Origin: GCA-2861595 sp035526335
GTDB taxonomy: Bacteria > Actinomycetota > Acidimicrobiia > Acidimicrobiales > GCA-2861595
Direction: 5' to 3'
Length of the DNA: 52,577 nt
Assembly (NCBI GenBank): GCA_035526335.1
Contig: DATLCN010000023.1
Coordinates: 1 to 52,577, forward strand
Numbering within the stretch: position 1 is the first letter of the stretch; every line of letters begins with the position of its first letter. Of the stretch, positions 14,481 to 23,263 are shown piece after piece. The notes under the pieces are model-generated. The model ran no database searches and was not told the DNA's origin. It worked only from the letters and a program-made list of their open reading frames with translations. The position numbers were made by a program, and so were the translations under genes.

Positions 14481-14909
14481 TCACCGGTCCCGCACCTGCG
14501 GTATGCCGAACCTCTCGCTGGTCGAGACCCACTCGGGCGTGGTGAGCAGCACCACGAGGTCCTGCCCGTCCGCAAGCGCGGGATCGAGGGAGAAGACGAT
14601 GACCTCGCCCTCGTGTCCGACGCGCCAGAGATCGGGCGGGAAGGGCATGACGCCCGTCCAGTAGCCCTTGACCATCGTCCACGGCACCTCGAAGAAGATG
14701 TTCCGGGAGCGGAGCTTCGGCCGCTTACCTCGTAGTTGATCCTCCAGCATCACGAGTCGTCGGTCCGTGGCCATCGTGTAGCGAGGCTGCGATACCTCGC
14801 TCAGCAGAATTCCCTGCAGGTAGCCGTCTCCTGCCAGCCCATCCAACTCGTGCTCGCCCGCATCCATCCAACGTGAGAACACAGGGTCGCTCCTCACGGC
14901 CATGCCCAC
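14481..14909 (-). CDS. Hypothetical protein, possible bacterial PH-like domain
   Basis: A 142-residue cytosolic protein (start ATG 14909; a second ATG two codons on is equally possible). YTMATDRRLVMLEDQLRGK followed by SRNIFFEVPWTMVKGYW resembles the strand pattern of bacterial PH domains (xxTxxRLxxx...I.WxxI). It has no signal peptide or membrane segment. It lies between the GH99-like gene (38 bases downstream) and the basic-tailed gene, all on the same strand, so may share their transcript. Confidence 0.6.
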   Translation of the reverse strand: MGMAVRSDPVFSRWMDAGEHELDGLAGDGYLQGILLSEVSQPRYTMATDRRLVMLEDQLRGKRPKLRSRNIFFEVPWTMVKGYWTGVMPFPPDLWRVGHEGEVIVFSLDPALADGQDLVVLLTTPEWVSTSERFGIPQVRDR

Positions 14910-14953
14910 TCCCAGCGCGCCACGAGTGTCGAGGCGGAGCGCTGAGGTGCTCG

Positions 14954-16210
14954 TCAGCGGCGGCCGCTCCCCTTCGTGGGTCCGGGTGTCGCCTTGGCCG
15001 GTTTGGGTGACGCCTTAGCCGGCGCGACTGCCTTCTTCGCCGTGGTCGCCGCTGATGCCCTCGCCGGGGCAGCCGGTTGGCCCCTCAGGCCTCCGCGCCT
15101 GGCAGCGGCGCCCGCCGCCGGCCCACCGGCGCTCTTGGCCGCCGCCCTGCCCTCGACCTTGCCTTTGCCCTTGGCGGGTGCCTTCGCCGGCGGCTTGGAG
15201 CCCGTTCCCACCGTTGCCCGGGGCGTCGCCTTGGGGGGACTCTTCGCACGTATCTTGCCGGCGGCCGCGGCCGCTTTCACTGGTGCCCCGGCCGGTGCCG
15301 CGCCGACGGACGTCTTTGCCGACCTTGCCGGTGGCGCGCCTGCGGACGAGTTTGCCGGTGGGGCGCCGGCGGATCGCGCCCTGAGGCTCCCCTTCCCTGC
15401 CGCCGGCTTCGTGGCGGGCCCCGCCTTGGCCGCCGACGGCTTGGCAGGAGCGGGCTTGGCTGTCCCCGCCTTTCCTCTGCCGGCCTTCGCCGGCGGCTTG
15501 GTCGTGGCGGCGCGGGTTGCGGCCGGCTTCGTCTTCGTGGCCGCGGGAGTTCTGCCCCCGCTGGCTCGCGACCCGGCCCCCGCCGGCACGGCGGAACGAC
15601 CCTCCGGGGCGGCTTGGGCCCTCATGCCCGCCGCCTGCGCGGACAGGTTGAGCATGCCCATCGGCCTTGCCGCAGTGAGGTTCACCGTGCCGGCCCGAGT
15701 GGGTGGTGTCAGTCCCATTGCCTGGCGCTGGATACGGGCCGCCTCCGACTCGCGCTCCATCCGCGCCTGCCGCTCGGTGAACTCGCGAAGAGCCCGGTCC
15801 CGCTGCGCCTCTATCGAGCTCGCATCGAGCCGAGGCAGAGCCAGGTCCTCCATGGATCGGCCCCTCCCGCTCCGCTCGGACCAGTCACGAAGGGCGAGCT
15901 CCGTGACCATCTCCTCTTCGCTGTAATCGCCGTCCTCGTCCCCGTCCTCGTCCTCCTCATCCCGGCTGGCAAACCGCTCGCGCACACTCGGCTGCGGAGG
16001 AGCCGCCGGAGTCCCACCGCCGAAGCGCGGCTGAAAGGAAGGGGGCGAGGATGCCGGCGGCGGTGGGACTGAAGACCAACCACCGGGCCTGCCCGAAGGT
16101 GCCGGACCGCCGGCCTGGCGGGTCATCCGCTCGAGCTCCCTGGCCGCTTCCTTCTCGAGCTCCTCCCTGGTGGGAGCAGGGTCATCTCTGCCGAAGCGCG
16201 GCTTCTTCAC
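14954..16210 (-). CDS. Protein with acidic middle and long Lys/Ala/Pro-rich histone-like tail
   Basis: A 418-residue protein starting at GTG 16208-16210 (VKKPRFGRDDPAPTREELEK); upstream codons are not protein-like. The N-terminal third has a helix (EELEKEAARELERMTRQAGG) and a Pro/Ser linker. An acidic tract (DEEDEDGDEDGDYSEEEM) and a charged helical segment (REFTERQARMERESEAARIQ) follow. The last 200 residues are almost only Lys, Ala, Pro, Gly, Thr and Arg, like the tails of actinobacterial HupB or histone H1. This implies nucleic-acid binding or polyanion contact, but no globular DNA-binding domain is recognised. It is divergent from the methyltransferase, with 58 bases between starts. Confidence 0.75.
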   Translation of the reverse strand: MKKPRFGRDDPAPTREELEKEAARELERMTRQAGGPAPSGRPGGWSSVPPPPASSPPSFQPRFGGGTPAAPPQPSVRERFASRDEEDEDGDEDGDYSEEEMVTELALRDWSERSGRGRSMEDLALPRLDASSIEAQRDRALREFTERQARMERESEAARIQRQAMGLTPPTRAGTVNLTAARPMGMLNLSAQAAGMRAQAAPEGRSAVPAGAGSRASGGRTPAATKTKPAATRAATTKPPAKAGRGKAGTAKPAPAKPSAAKAGPATKPAAGKGSLRARSAGAPPANSSAGAPPARSAKTSVGAAPAGAPVKAAAAAGKIRAKSPPKATPRATVGTGSKPPAKAPAKGKGKVEGRAAAKSAGGPAAGAAARRGGLRGQPAAPARASAATTAKKAVAPAKASPKPAKATPGPTKGSGRR

Positions 16211-16268
16211 GACGCTGATCCTACCGGTCCGTGTTCGGGTTTGCGCCGCCCGACCCATACTTTCGGTT

Positions 16269-17120
16269 ATGACCGCATCCGCACGATGGCAACGTCTCGT
16301 CCGCGCCCGCCGAGCCGAGATGGAGCGCCTCGAGCCCGGCCGCGGGGCCGTGGGCGCCCAGTACTGGACCGCACCACGCGCAAGTCGGTACGCCGCCCAT
16401 GTCCACCCTGCGGTCCAGAGCGACCCGCTCTTTCGCCGTCTTCGAAATGAGACGGGAAGGAAGTCATCGGTGCTCGACGTCGGCGCAGGAACCGGCCGCT
16501 TCTCGCTGGCACTGGCGGGGAGGGTGGCCGAGGTTACCGCCGTCGATCCGAGTCCGGCCATGCTCAACGTGCTCAGGCGGGAGGCCGCCCGCACGGGCAC
16601 GACGAACGTGCGGATGGTCGTCGGCAACTGGGAGGACGTCGACGTTCCCCCCGCGGACGTGAGCATCTGCTCCTACGTCCTGCCGTTGGTCGAGAACGCC
16701 AAACGCTTCCTGGCCAAGCTCGACTCCGCCACCCGCCAGCGCGCTTTCCTCCTGATGAACGCGGGCAGCGTGGACCTGCTGCTGGACCCGCTCTGGCGCC
16801 ACTTCCACGGTCGGCCCCGTCGCCCCTCTCCCACCTATTTGGACGCCGGCGCCGTGCTGGCCGAGCTGGGCGTGACCGCCGAGGTCGAGGTGGTGGAGGT
16901 ACGGACCCGGTCCCGGTTCGAGACCCTGGACGCTGCGGTGAAGGAGTACCGGGATCAGCTGATCCTGGTCGACTCCAAGGCTGTGCGAGCCGAGTTGGGC
17001 GCCCTTCTCGGGTCCTGGTTGATCGAGGACGAAGGATTTCTGCGCCCGCCATTCCGGTCTTGGCCCTCGGCCATCGTGTCCTGGAGACCGCGTACAGCCG
17101 ATACCGCCAGAACGCACTAG
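16269..17120 (+). CDS. Class I SAM-dependent methyltransferase
   Basis: 283 residues from ATG 16269. SAM-binding motif I, SVLDVGAGTGRFSLAL, is at about residues 67-82, followed by an acidic motif II (VTAVDPSPAML) and a motif like NWEDVDVPPADVSICSYVLP. The C-terminal part (DAAVKEYRDQLILVD) is variable. The substrate is unknown; the fold suggests a small-molecule or lipid/quinone type rather than a DNA methylase (no target-recognition domain). It is divergent from the basic-tailed gene and 90 bases upstream of the CAP gene. Confidence 0.85.
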   Translation: MTASARWQRLVRARRAEMERLEPGRGAVGAQYWTAPRASRYAAHVHPAVQSDPLFRRLRNETGRKSSVLDVGAGTGRFSLALAGRVAEVTAVDPSPAMLNVLRREAARTGTTNVRMVVGNWEDVDVPPADVSICSYVLPLVENAKRFLAKLDSATRQRAFLLMNAGSVDLLLDPLWRHFHGRPRRPSPTYLDAGAVLAELGVTAEVEVVEVRTRSRFETLDAAVKEYRDQLILVDSKAVRAELGALLGSWLIEDEGFLRPPFRSWPSAIVSWRPRTADTARTH

Positions 17121-17209
17121 TCCGGACAGGCCATTTCCGAAAAGGGTCCGCGGTCGCGGGTCGTGATCGGACGAAAGCATCGAAACCACCACTACCGATC
17201 GGGGAGACG

Positions 17210-18184
17210 ATGCGAGACAGGAAGACCCGCCTTTGGACCGGGATGGGCCGGCTCGGCCGAGTGGCCGCGGGTGTGGGCATTGTCTCCGCCTCCGCCGTTG
17301 CGATGGCCCCCCCTTCCAGGGCGGCTTCTTGCCCGCCGGACCGCCCCCTCTGCTGGCTGCTCTCGACGCCCACGACGACTCCGACGCCGGCGCCGGCGCC
17401 GGCACAAGTGGTGACCATCCCCACTCTGCCGCCGGTCACCATCGCTCCGCCGCCGCCGGCCGCTCCCCACTCGGTGCCCGAGGCGGCCCGTCGCCTGCTC
17501 GACCTTGTCAACGGGGAGAGGGCGAAGGCGGGTCTCGGCCTTCTGAACAGCCGGGACGACGTGGTCGCCATCGCTTTGGCCCACAGCCAGCGCATGGTCG
17601 CCGCCGGCAACATCTTCCACAACGACGACTACTTCAGCGCCACGGTCCAGAAGCTCCTCAACACCAAGGCTCGGGGCGAGAACGTGGCCCAGAACTCGAG
17701 TGTGGACGACACCCACACCCGCCTGATGAACAGCCCCGGCCACCGTGCCAACATCCTCGATCCCCGCTTCTCAGTCGTCGGGTTCGCCGTCGTGCAGGCG
17801 TCCGACGGCCGCTACTACACCACCCAGGACTTCCTCCAGCCGGCAGGCGGGATCGCTCCCGTGGCGCCGGCGCCCAAGCCGGCGGCGCCACGACCTGCCG
17901 CCGTCGCCGCCGCTGTCGCCGCTCCGCCCGAGGTGCTCGCCCCGACCACGACGACCGTTCCCCCACCGGCCGTCGAGGCGGCCCCGGAGCCTGTCGTGGA
18001 GATGGGCAGCCTTGCCGGGCTCACGAGTGGGCGGCCATCCCCGGCTGCCTCGAACGGCACCGGTCCCACCGCACGCCTTGCTTCCAACGCGTGGCTGCCG
18101 GCAGGGGCGCTCCTCGCCCTGGTGGCACTCGGTCTCGCGCCGGTCGGCCGTCGGACCGGGTGGAGGCGATCTTCCGTTCGTTGA
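17210..18184 (+). CDS. Secreted CAP/SCP-domain protein
   Basis: 324 residues from ATG 17210 (ggggag ribosome site). Signal peptide at about 1-40 (VAAGVGIVSASAVAMAPPSR), then a Thr/Pro linker. A CAP domain occupies about 90-205, with LLDLVNGERAKAGLGLLNSR, ALAHSQRMVAAGNIFHND, GENVAQNSS and NSPGHRANILDPRFSVVGFA, which are the four CAP signature blocks including the paired His. A second Pro/Ala/Thr linker and a C-terminal hydrophobic segment (WLPAGALLALVALGLAP) with Arg-rich end anchor it to the membrane. CAP proteins act at cell surfaces; the molecular target here is unknown. Confidence 0.85.
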   Translation: MRDRKTRLWTGMGRLGRVAAGVGIVSASAVAMAPPSRAASCPPDRPLCWLLSTPTTTPTPAPAPAQVVTIPTLPPVTIAPPPPAAPHSVPEAARRLLDLVNGERAKAGLGLLNSRDDVVAIALAHSQRMVAAGNIFHNDDYFSATVQKLLNTKARGENVAQNSSVDDTHTRLMNSPGHRANILDPRFSVVGFAVVQASDGRYYTTQDFLQPAGGIAPVAPAPKPAAPRPAAVAAAVAAPPEVLAPTTTTVPPPAVEAAPEPVVEMGSLAGLTSGRPSPAASNGTGPTARLASNAWLPAGALLALVALGLAPVGRRTGWRRSSVR

Positions 18185-18263
18185 CAGGTCGTGGCGGGTG
18201 CCGTGTACGCTGGAAAAACGGCGTGTCTGTCCCCGCTCGACGTGGAAGGCGCCTCCGAGGTTC

Positions 18264-19838
18264 ATGCGCACTTCCCTAAGCACCACCGAAGGGGTACCAC
18301 CGGAGGGCGGTCCGGGTGAAGCGGACGCGCCGGTGAGGCGTCATTCGGACGAGTCCGATCCTGGGTCACGCTGGGTCGATCGTCCGGCGCTGGCGGGCGT
18401 ACTCCGGGGTCTGTCGTTCGTTCTCCCTCTGACCGCCTCACTCGCTGTGGCCGGGCTGCTGACCAAGGCTCTGCCGACCCCTGAGTCGACCGGAGCCCGC
18501 GTGCTGTGGTGGCTGACCGTGGCGGTCGCTTCGATCGTGACCCTCGTGGCCTTCGACCGCCTGGCCCGGCGCCTGCTGCCGCTGGCCGCGCTTCTCAAGC
18601 TGTCGATGGTCTTCCCCGACAGGGCGCCCTCCCGACTCGGAGTCGCCCTCCGCAGCGGCTCCACCAGACGCCTGCAGGAACGGGCGGTCCACGATCTCCA
18701 GCAGGGCAAGCAGGAGCCGGCGGACGCGGCCCGCACGATCCTGGCCCTGGCCGCCAGCCTGAACGCCCACGATCGGGGCACCCGCGGCCACTCGGAGCGG
18801 GTGAGGGCCTACGCCGATCTGATCGCCGAGGAGATGGGTCTCGCCCGGTTCGAGCGGGACCGCCTTCGTTGGGCCGCGCTCCTCCACGACCTCGGAAAAT
18901 TGAGCGTTCCTTCAAGCACCCTGAATGCTCACGACGATCTCTCCGAAGACGACTGGGCCACCCTACGGAGCCATCCGTTGGAAGGTGCCCGTCTCGCCGC
19001 GCCGCTGAGGGGCTGGCTCGGAACGTGGGCCACCGCCATCGAGCAGCACCACGAGCGCTACGACGGCACCGGCTATCCGTACGGTCTGTCCGGGGAACAG
19101 CTCAGTCTGGCCGCGAGGATCGTCGCCGTCGCCGACAGCTACGACGCCATGACGTCGGTTCGGTCCTACAGCGCCGGCATCACGCCCGCAGCCGCCCGGC
19201 GCGAACTGGCCCGCAAGGCCGGCAGCGACTTCGATCCAGCTGTGGTCCGCGCCTTCTTGAACATCGGACTCGGCCGGGTTCGCTGGGTCATGGGCCCGCT
19301 CGCCTTTCTCAGCGTGGTGCCCTTCGCTCCTGGACTCGGTGGTCTGCGCTCGGCCGTCACCCACACCGGTCGCACCGTGGCCATGGGCACCGTCTCGCTG
19401 GTTGCCACCGCCACCGTGATGTCGCCACCCGCCGACGTGCCCCTCCGTGCACCTGTTACGAGCGAGAGCTCGGCCCGGCCCGCTCCCAGGGCCGGGGCGA
19501 CGACGCCCGTGGCACCTCCCCCGGAGCCGGTGGAGGAGGTGGAGGTGGATTCCGCCCCCGCAGCGGTGCCCTCAGCACCGTCGGCCTCGGCGCCGGCGCT
19601 GAGGGCCTCTCCCAGGCCGGCCGCCGGTGCACCAGCGCAGCCGGTCGGTGCGGAGCCGGCGCCGGTGACCACGATTCCGCCGGCGCCGGCGGCCGCCGAG
19701 CCGGCTACTCCCCCCGCCTGTCCGACAGCCGGGAAGGCGGCTGACAATTCGCCCGACTGCCCGCCACGGTGGGGGCACACCGACGTCCGTCCGCCCAAGG
19801 CGGGTGGGCAGGACGACCCGACACCGCGTCCGCGCTGA
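18264..19838 (+). CDS. Membrane HD-GYP domain protein (putative c-di-GMP phosphodiesterase)
   Basis: 524 residues from ATG 18264. Two N-terminal transmembrane segments (about 47-68 and 80-97) precede a linker and an HD-GYP domain at about 155-310. Conserved residues are GHSERV (His176), LLHDLGKLSVP (HD at 208-209, GK at 211-212), SHPLEGA, and QHHERYDGTGYPYGL (GYP at about 270-272), so the metal site looks complete. A third hydrophobic region (about 320-340) is followed by a 140-residue Pro/Ala-rich tail. It probably hydrolyses cyclic di-nucleotides. The tail after the enzyme domain is unusual and may be extracytoplasmic. Confidence 0.85.
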   Translation: MRTSLSTTEGVPPEGGPGEADAPVRRHSDESDPGSRWVDRPALAGVLRGLSFVLPLTASLAVAGLLTKALPTPESTGARVLWWLTVAVASIVTLVAFDRLARRLLPLAALLKLSMVFPDRAPSRLGVALRSGSTRRLQERAVHDLQQGKQEPADAARTILALAASLNAHDRGTRGHSERVRAYADLIAEEMGLARFERDRLRWAALLHDLGKLSVPSSTLNAHDDLSEDDWATLRSHPLEGARLAAPLRGWLGTWATAIEQHHERYDGTGYPYGLSGEQLSLAARIVAVADSYDAMTSVRSYSAGITPAAARRELARKAGSDFDPAVVRAFLNIGLGRVRWVMGPLAFLSVVPFAPGLGGLRSAVTHTGRTVAMGTVSLVATATVMSPPADVPLRAPVTSESSARPAPRAGATTPVAPPPEPVEEVEVDSAPAAVPSAPSASAPALRASPRPAAGAPAQPVGAEPAPVTTIPPAPAAAEPATPPACPTAGKAADNSPDCPPRWGHTDVRPPKAGGQDDPTPRPR

Positions 19839-19889
19839 GACCAACCACAAAAAGGCGAGTGCCGGAGGATCTCGGGGTAGGACGGCGGC

Positions 19890-20630
19890 ATGCCCGTTTC
19901 GCCGGACCTGCGACTCAAGGCGGGCGGCGCTCCGGCCGAAGCCCAACGGGTGACTGCACCGGTTCTCCCTGCAATAGGCCCGGAACTCCGTGGAATCAAC
20001 CGGCTGCCTTTCCGGCTCCTGGGCTTGGGACTCGCCTTTCTCCTGCTCCCGAACCTGGCCATCATCGGGATCCACCTCCTGGCCCAGAGGTCGCAGCCGG
20101 CATCGTCGGTCTCGCTTCCGATCAAGAACTTCGCCGAGGTCGACTCCCGGCTGTGGCGGGGCGCGGCACCTGACGCGCGCGGTTACGGGGCTCTCGCCGC
20201 TCACGGCGTGGTGACCGTCATCGACCTGCGGGCAGAAGACGACATCCGCGTCGACGACGCCCGGCTCGCCGAGCTGGGGATCACCCGCATCCATCTTCCG
20301 CTCCGCGACGGCCAGGCACCGTCGCAGGCTCTCGTGAATCGCTTCCTGCAGGCCGTGGAGGACAGCCCCGGGCTGGCTTACGTGCACTGTGGCGCCGGCG
20401 TCGGCCGTACCGGCACCATGTCCGCCGCCTATCTCGTGAACACAGGCCAGGCCACGCCGAAAGAGGCCCTCCAGCGCAACCTGCGGGTCGGCCCCCCCTC
20501 GCTCGAGCAGATCGCCTTCAGCGCCAGCCTCAGCGTTGGAAGCGACGTGCGCCGCCCCCGTCCCCTCCTCGTTGCGGTGAGCCGTGCCCTCGACGCCCCC
20601 CGTCGCATCTGGACCAACCTGCGGGGCTGA
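19890..20630 (+). CDS. Membrane-anchored dual-specificity/tyrosine phosphatase-like protein
   Basis: 246 residues from ATG 19890. One transmembrane segment at about 42-65 (LLGLGLAFLLLPNLAIIGIH) precedes a phosphatase domain at about 80-215, with VVTVIDLRAEDD, then LPLRDGQAPS (general-acid Asp), and the P-loop HCGAGVGRTGT (Cys167, Arg173; CX5R). All catalytic elements of the cysteine phosphatase fold are present. The substrate may be a phosphotyrosine or an inositol/lipid phosphate. It follows the HD-GYP gene by 51 bases on the same strand, hinting at a shared signalling unit. Confidence 0.85.
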   Translation: MPVSPDLRLKAGGAPAEAQRVTAPVLPAIGPELRGINRLPFRLLGLGLAFLLLPNLAIIGIHLLAQRSQPASSVSLPIKNFAEVDSRLWRGAAPDARGYGALAAHGVVTVIDLRAEDDIRVDDARLAELGITRIHLPLRDGQAPSQALVNRFLQAVEDSPGLAYVHCGAGVGRTGTMSAAYLVNTGQATPKEALQRNLRVGPPSLEQIAFSASLSVGSDVRRPRPLLVAVSRALDAPRRIWTNLRG

Positions 20631-20675
20631 GAAGGCCGGCGGGATCAGCGCCGAACCGGCGGCCGGGGGAGATCT

Positions 20676-21716
20676 CTACCGACCCAGTCCATCGGTGGGG
20701 ATCCACCGACGATCCCGATACCAGGCGGTCAGCTCGGCCACGTCGCCGGCGAGGTCCGTGTGGGCCGGGCGGAAACCGGTGGCGAGAAGTGCGTCGATGC
20801 TGAGGCGGTTGTTCCGGTTGGCCTTACGCATGAAGCGGAACCGCTCGCGGCTCAGGATGATGTCCTCGTTCATCCCGTCATCCAAGAAGCGCTCCCGGAC
20901 AAGGCGGCGGTCCTCGTAGGAGGGACCGCACTCGGGGTCGTCACTGAGTTCGACCGGAAGGCCGAACTCGCGAGCCAGCACGGTGGCCACCTCGATGCTC
21001 GTCGGGTACACGCCCGAGACCACGTTGAACGGCCGGCCCACCGCGGCGTCGTGGTCGATGAGGTGCAGGCAGGCCGACACCAGGTCGTCGATGTGGACCA
21101 GTCGCTGCTCGATGGGAACCCTGTGGACCGCTACGGCGTCGACTCCCATCGTCTTCTCCAGGACGACATCGAGGATGGCACTGGCCAGAAGCTTCACCGC
21201 TCCGGGGCCGTGCACCGACACCGGGCGCACCACCGAGACCGGCAGACCAGAGCGGGAGAAACGCCACACGATTTGCTCCCCCTCCCATTTGGCCTTGCCG
21301 TACCCCCGGCTGGGTCGGGGCTCCACGTCCTCCTTCACGGGCAGGGGGAGCTGCACCTCCTCGCCGTAGACCGAGGTGGAGCTCATGTGGAGCACACGGG
21401 GGCCGCCGGCCGCCACCGCCGCGGTGAGCAATCGCTCGGTGCCAACCACGTTGGAGCGGAGCATCTCATCGGCATCCGAGCGGGAGCTGGACGCTCCGGC
21501 CAGGTGGAAGAGGTGGGTCACGCCGTCGAGCAGCAGGGCCAGCGGCGCACCTCCGGCCAGGTCCGCCGGCTGGTACTCCACCGCCTCAGGCAACGAATCA
21601 GGACGGGCCCGCCGGCCCGTTGTCCGCACCGACCAGCCGGCTTCGGTCAAGGCAGGGACGAGGTGCGAGGCGATGTAACCGGTACCCCCGGTGACCAGGG
21701 CCAATCGGTCGCTCAT
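20676..21716 (-). CDS. NAD-dependent epimerase/dehydratase (extended SDR)
   Basis: 346 residues from ATG 21714-21716. Rossmann motif LALVTGGTGYIASHL at about 5-19, then DLAGG, HLAGASS and the catalytic Ser region (HMSSTSVYG) with Y139-GKA-K143. The C-terminal substrate region contains RLVHIDDLVSACLHLID. It likely acts on a nucleotide sugar or a steroid-like alcohol; specificity cannot be assigned. It is convergent with the phosphatase gene and monocistronic. Confidence 0.85.
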   Translation of the reverse strand: MSDRLALVTGGTGYIASHLVPALTEAGWSVRTTGRRARPDSLPEAVEYQPADLAGGAPLALLLDGVTHLFHLAGASSSRSDADEMLRSNVVGTERLLTAAVAAGGPRVLHMSSTSVYGEEVQLPLPVKEDVEPRPSRGYGKAKWEGEQIVWRFSRSGLPVSVVRPVSVHGPGAVKLLASAILDVVLEKTMGVDAVAVHRVPIEQRLVHIDDLVSACLHLIDHDAAVGRPFNVVSGVYPTSIEVATVLAREFGLPVELSDDPECGPSYEDRRLVRERFLDDGMNEDIILSRERFRFMRKANRNNRLSIDALLATGFRPAHTDLAGDVAELTAWYRDRRWIPTDGLGR

Positions 21717-21748
21717 CGGGGTACGATAGGTCCTGTGAGGGACACGCG

Positions 21749-21988
21749 GTGAAGGCGCCCGATCTTTGCGACGTCTGCGGTAGGGACGTACCGGCCGGGC
21801 AGGGAGTCAGGGCCGAGATGGCGGTGTCCGGCGCCATGTGCCCCACTCCGATGGCCTTCCACGACGAGTGCTACGAGACGGCCCAGGCCCTGTGGCAACC
21901 GGGGGCCGACGACCCCGATTCCACCTGCACCGTCGATCCCCTGTTTCCCGAGACGGCCCAGTGGACCGGGCCGGACGCAGCCAGCTGA
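21749..21988 (+). CDS. Small Cys-rich (zinc-binding) protein
   Basis: 79 residues from GTG 21749. DLCDVCGRDVPAGQG (CxxC), then AMCPTPMAFHDECYETAQAL, gives a Cys/His set compatible with one zinc site. The acidic tail includes DPDSTC. The function is unknown. It overlaps the next gene and is divergent from the epimerase gene (32 bases). Confidence 0.6.
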   Translation: MKAPDLCDVCGRDVPAGQGVRAEMAVSGAMCPTPMAFHDECYETAQALWQPGADDPDSTCTVDPLFPETAQWTGPDAAS

Positions 21989-22476
21989 TCCCCGCCGTCC
22001 GCCCCGCCGGCGATCCGGTGGTCGGCTGGCGCTACTGGCACCTCGCACCCGACCCGCCGCTGCTCGGGTCGGTGACACAGCGTGGGTTCACGTGGAAGCC
22101 CCGTCGACCGATCAAGGCCCGGTGCGTGTCGAGCGGCCACGCCGCGCCCGCCCCTGGCTGTGCGTGCGGCGTGTATGCCGGCGCCGACCTCGCGGGATTG
22201 CGTGAGCACGGTCTCTGCCTTCCCGCCGGCGGCCTGGTGGTCGGCGAGGTAGGCCTGTGGGGGCTGGTCCTCACCGAGGAGGACGGCCACCGGGGGGAGC
22301 TGGGTTACCCGCGCCGGCTGTCCGTAGTGGCGGAGACGGTGGATGCGGGAACCCTGCCCGGCGTGGTCGACCACCTGGCGCTCCGATATGGCGTCAACGT
22401 CGACTCCGTCGCCCGGGCCGACGTCGTGGGCGAGGTGTCGGCGGCCATCGCCGCCTTCCTCGACATGTCGCGCTGA
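21961..22476 (+). CDS. Hypothetical protein with CxCGxYA motif
   Basis: 171 residues from GTG 21961 (a second GTG at 22018 is possible), overlapping the preceding gene by 28 bases. VVGWRYWHLAPDPPLLGSVT, KARCVSSGHAAPAPGCACGV and VVGEVGLWGLVLTEEDGHRG are the clearest blocks. Small actinobacterial proteins with WRxW...CxCGIYA are familiar as uncharacterised. The overlap implies translational coupling with the Cys-rich neighbour. Confidence 0.65.
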   Translation: MDRAGRSQLIPAVRPAGDPVVGWRYWHLAPDPPLLGSVTQRGFTWKPRRPIKARCVSSGHAAPAPGCACGVYAGADLAGLREHGLCLPAGGLVVGEVGLWGLVLTEEDGHRGELGYPRRLSVVAETVDAGTLPGVVDHLALRYGVNVDSVARADVVGEVSAAIAAFLDMSR

Positions 22477-22484
22477 GCGCCGCG

Positions 22485-23252
22485 TCAGGGCGGGGTCTCG
22501 GGAGGCTCCCAGCTGAGTCTCCACTCACCGCCGGCATCACGTCGCACCCTGGCCGGCGCCGCTACCGGCCGGAAGATGCCAGGCTCGGCCTCGTCCCACC
22601 GTGCCGCCCGCACCAGGACTGCGGCACCGTGCCGGGCGCGGCCGAGCACGTCGAGCACGAACCCACCGTCGACCAGAGCGATACCCGGACCCCACACCTC
22701 CACCACCCAGCGGGCGCCCAGCGAGACAGACGCCCGCACCCCGACCGTGTCCATCTGCCCCTGGAGCGACGCCCCCGCCTTCGGTGGCACCTCGAGCGCG
22801 GCGGAAGAGATACGCCGGCACCCGTGCTCGGCCATCCAGAACTTGAGGTGCTCACGCAACAGGACGAGCACCTCGGGGCGGATGTGGTCGTGAAGAAGGC
22901 GGCCGTGCTCGCTGAGATAGGCCCCGCGGCGCCATGCCCGGTCCCAGGTGAGCATCAGGCCCAGTTGGTTGCGCAGGGCCAGGTCACCCGGTGCCAGAAG
23001 GGCCGATGGGCCGAGGCTGGACTGCACCTGGCGGAAGAGCTCGATCGACATGGCCCACGAGTGCAGGTTGCGCCAGAGCTGGAGGACCTTCAGGCACTCG
23101 GGCAACTCACCACCGAAGGCCAGCATCGTGCGCTCGGCGCCGATGTCGTGGTCCTCGAGCACCACCTTGCCTTTACGCCAGGTGACCCGATGCTCGGTGC
23201 CGCTACAGGCCACCAGCGCGGTGGCCGGCTTGATGTGGTCGCACCAGCGCAC
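22485..23252 (-). CDS. Third gene of the MoxR/vWA operon, function unknown
   Basis: 255 residues from GTG 23250-23252 (VRWCDHIKPATALVACSGTE), 11 bases after the stop of the vWA gene. The N-terminal half is helical and Trp-rich (LWRNLHSWAMSIELFRQVQS; LGLMLTWDRAWRRGAYLSEH). The C-terminal half looks like beta strands (VGVRASVSLGARWVVEVWGP; GIALVDGGFVLDVLGRARHG). It has no signal peptide or catalytic motif. Position suggests a client or adaptor of the MoxR/vWA pair. A longer overlapping upstream frame was rejected because it is antisense-like and overlaps the vWA gene. Confidence 0.7.
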   Translation of the reverse strand: MRWCDHIKPATALVACSGTEHRVTWRKGKVVLEDHDIGAERTMLAFGGELPECLKVLQLWRNLHSWAMSIELFRQVQSSLGPSALLAPGDLALRNQLGLMLTWDRAWRRGAYLSEHGRLLHDHIRPEVLVLLREHLKFWMAEHGCRRISSAALEVPPKAGASLQGQMDTVGVRASVSLGARWVVEVWGPGIALVDGGFVLDVLGRARHGAAVLVRAARWDEAEPGIFRPVAAPARVRRDAGGEWRLSWEPPETPP

Positions 23253-23263
23253 CCGTCGGACGG

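Noticed and set aside
16211..16666. N-terminal extension of the basic-tailed protein
   Set aside because: Antisense to the methyltransferase start and compositionally different. GTG 16208-16210 begins the protein-like sequence.
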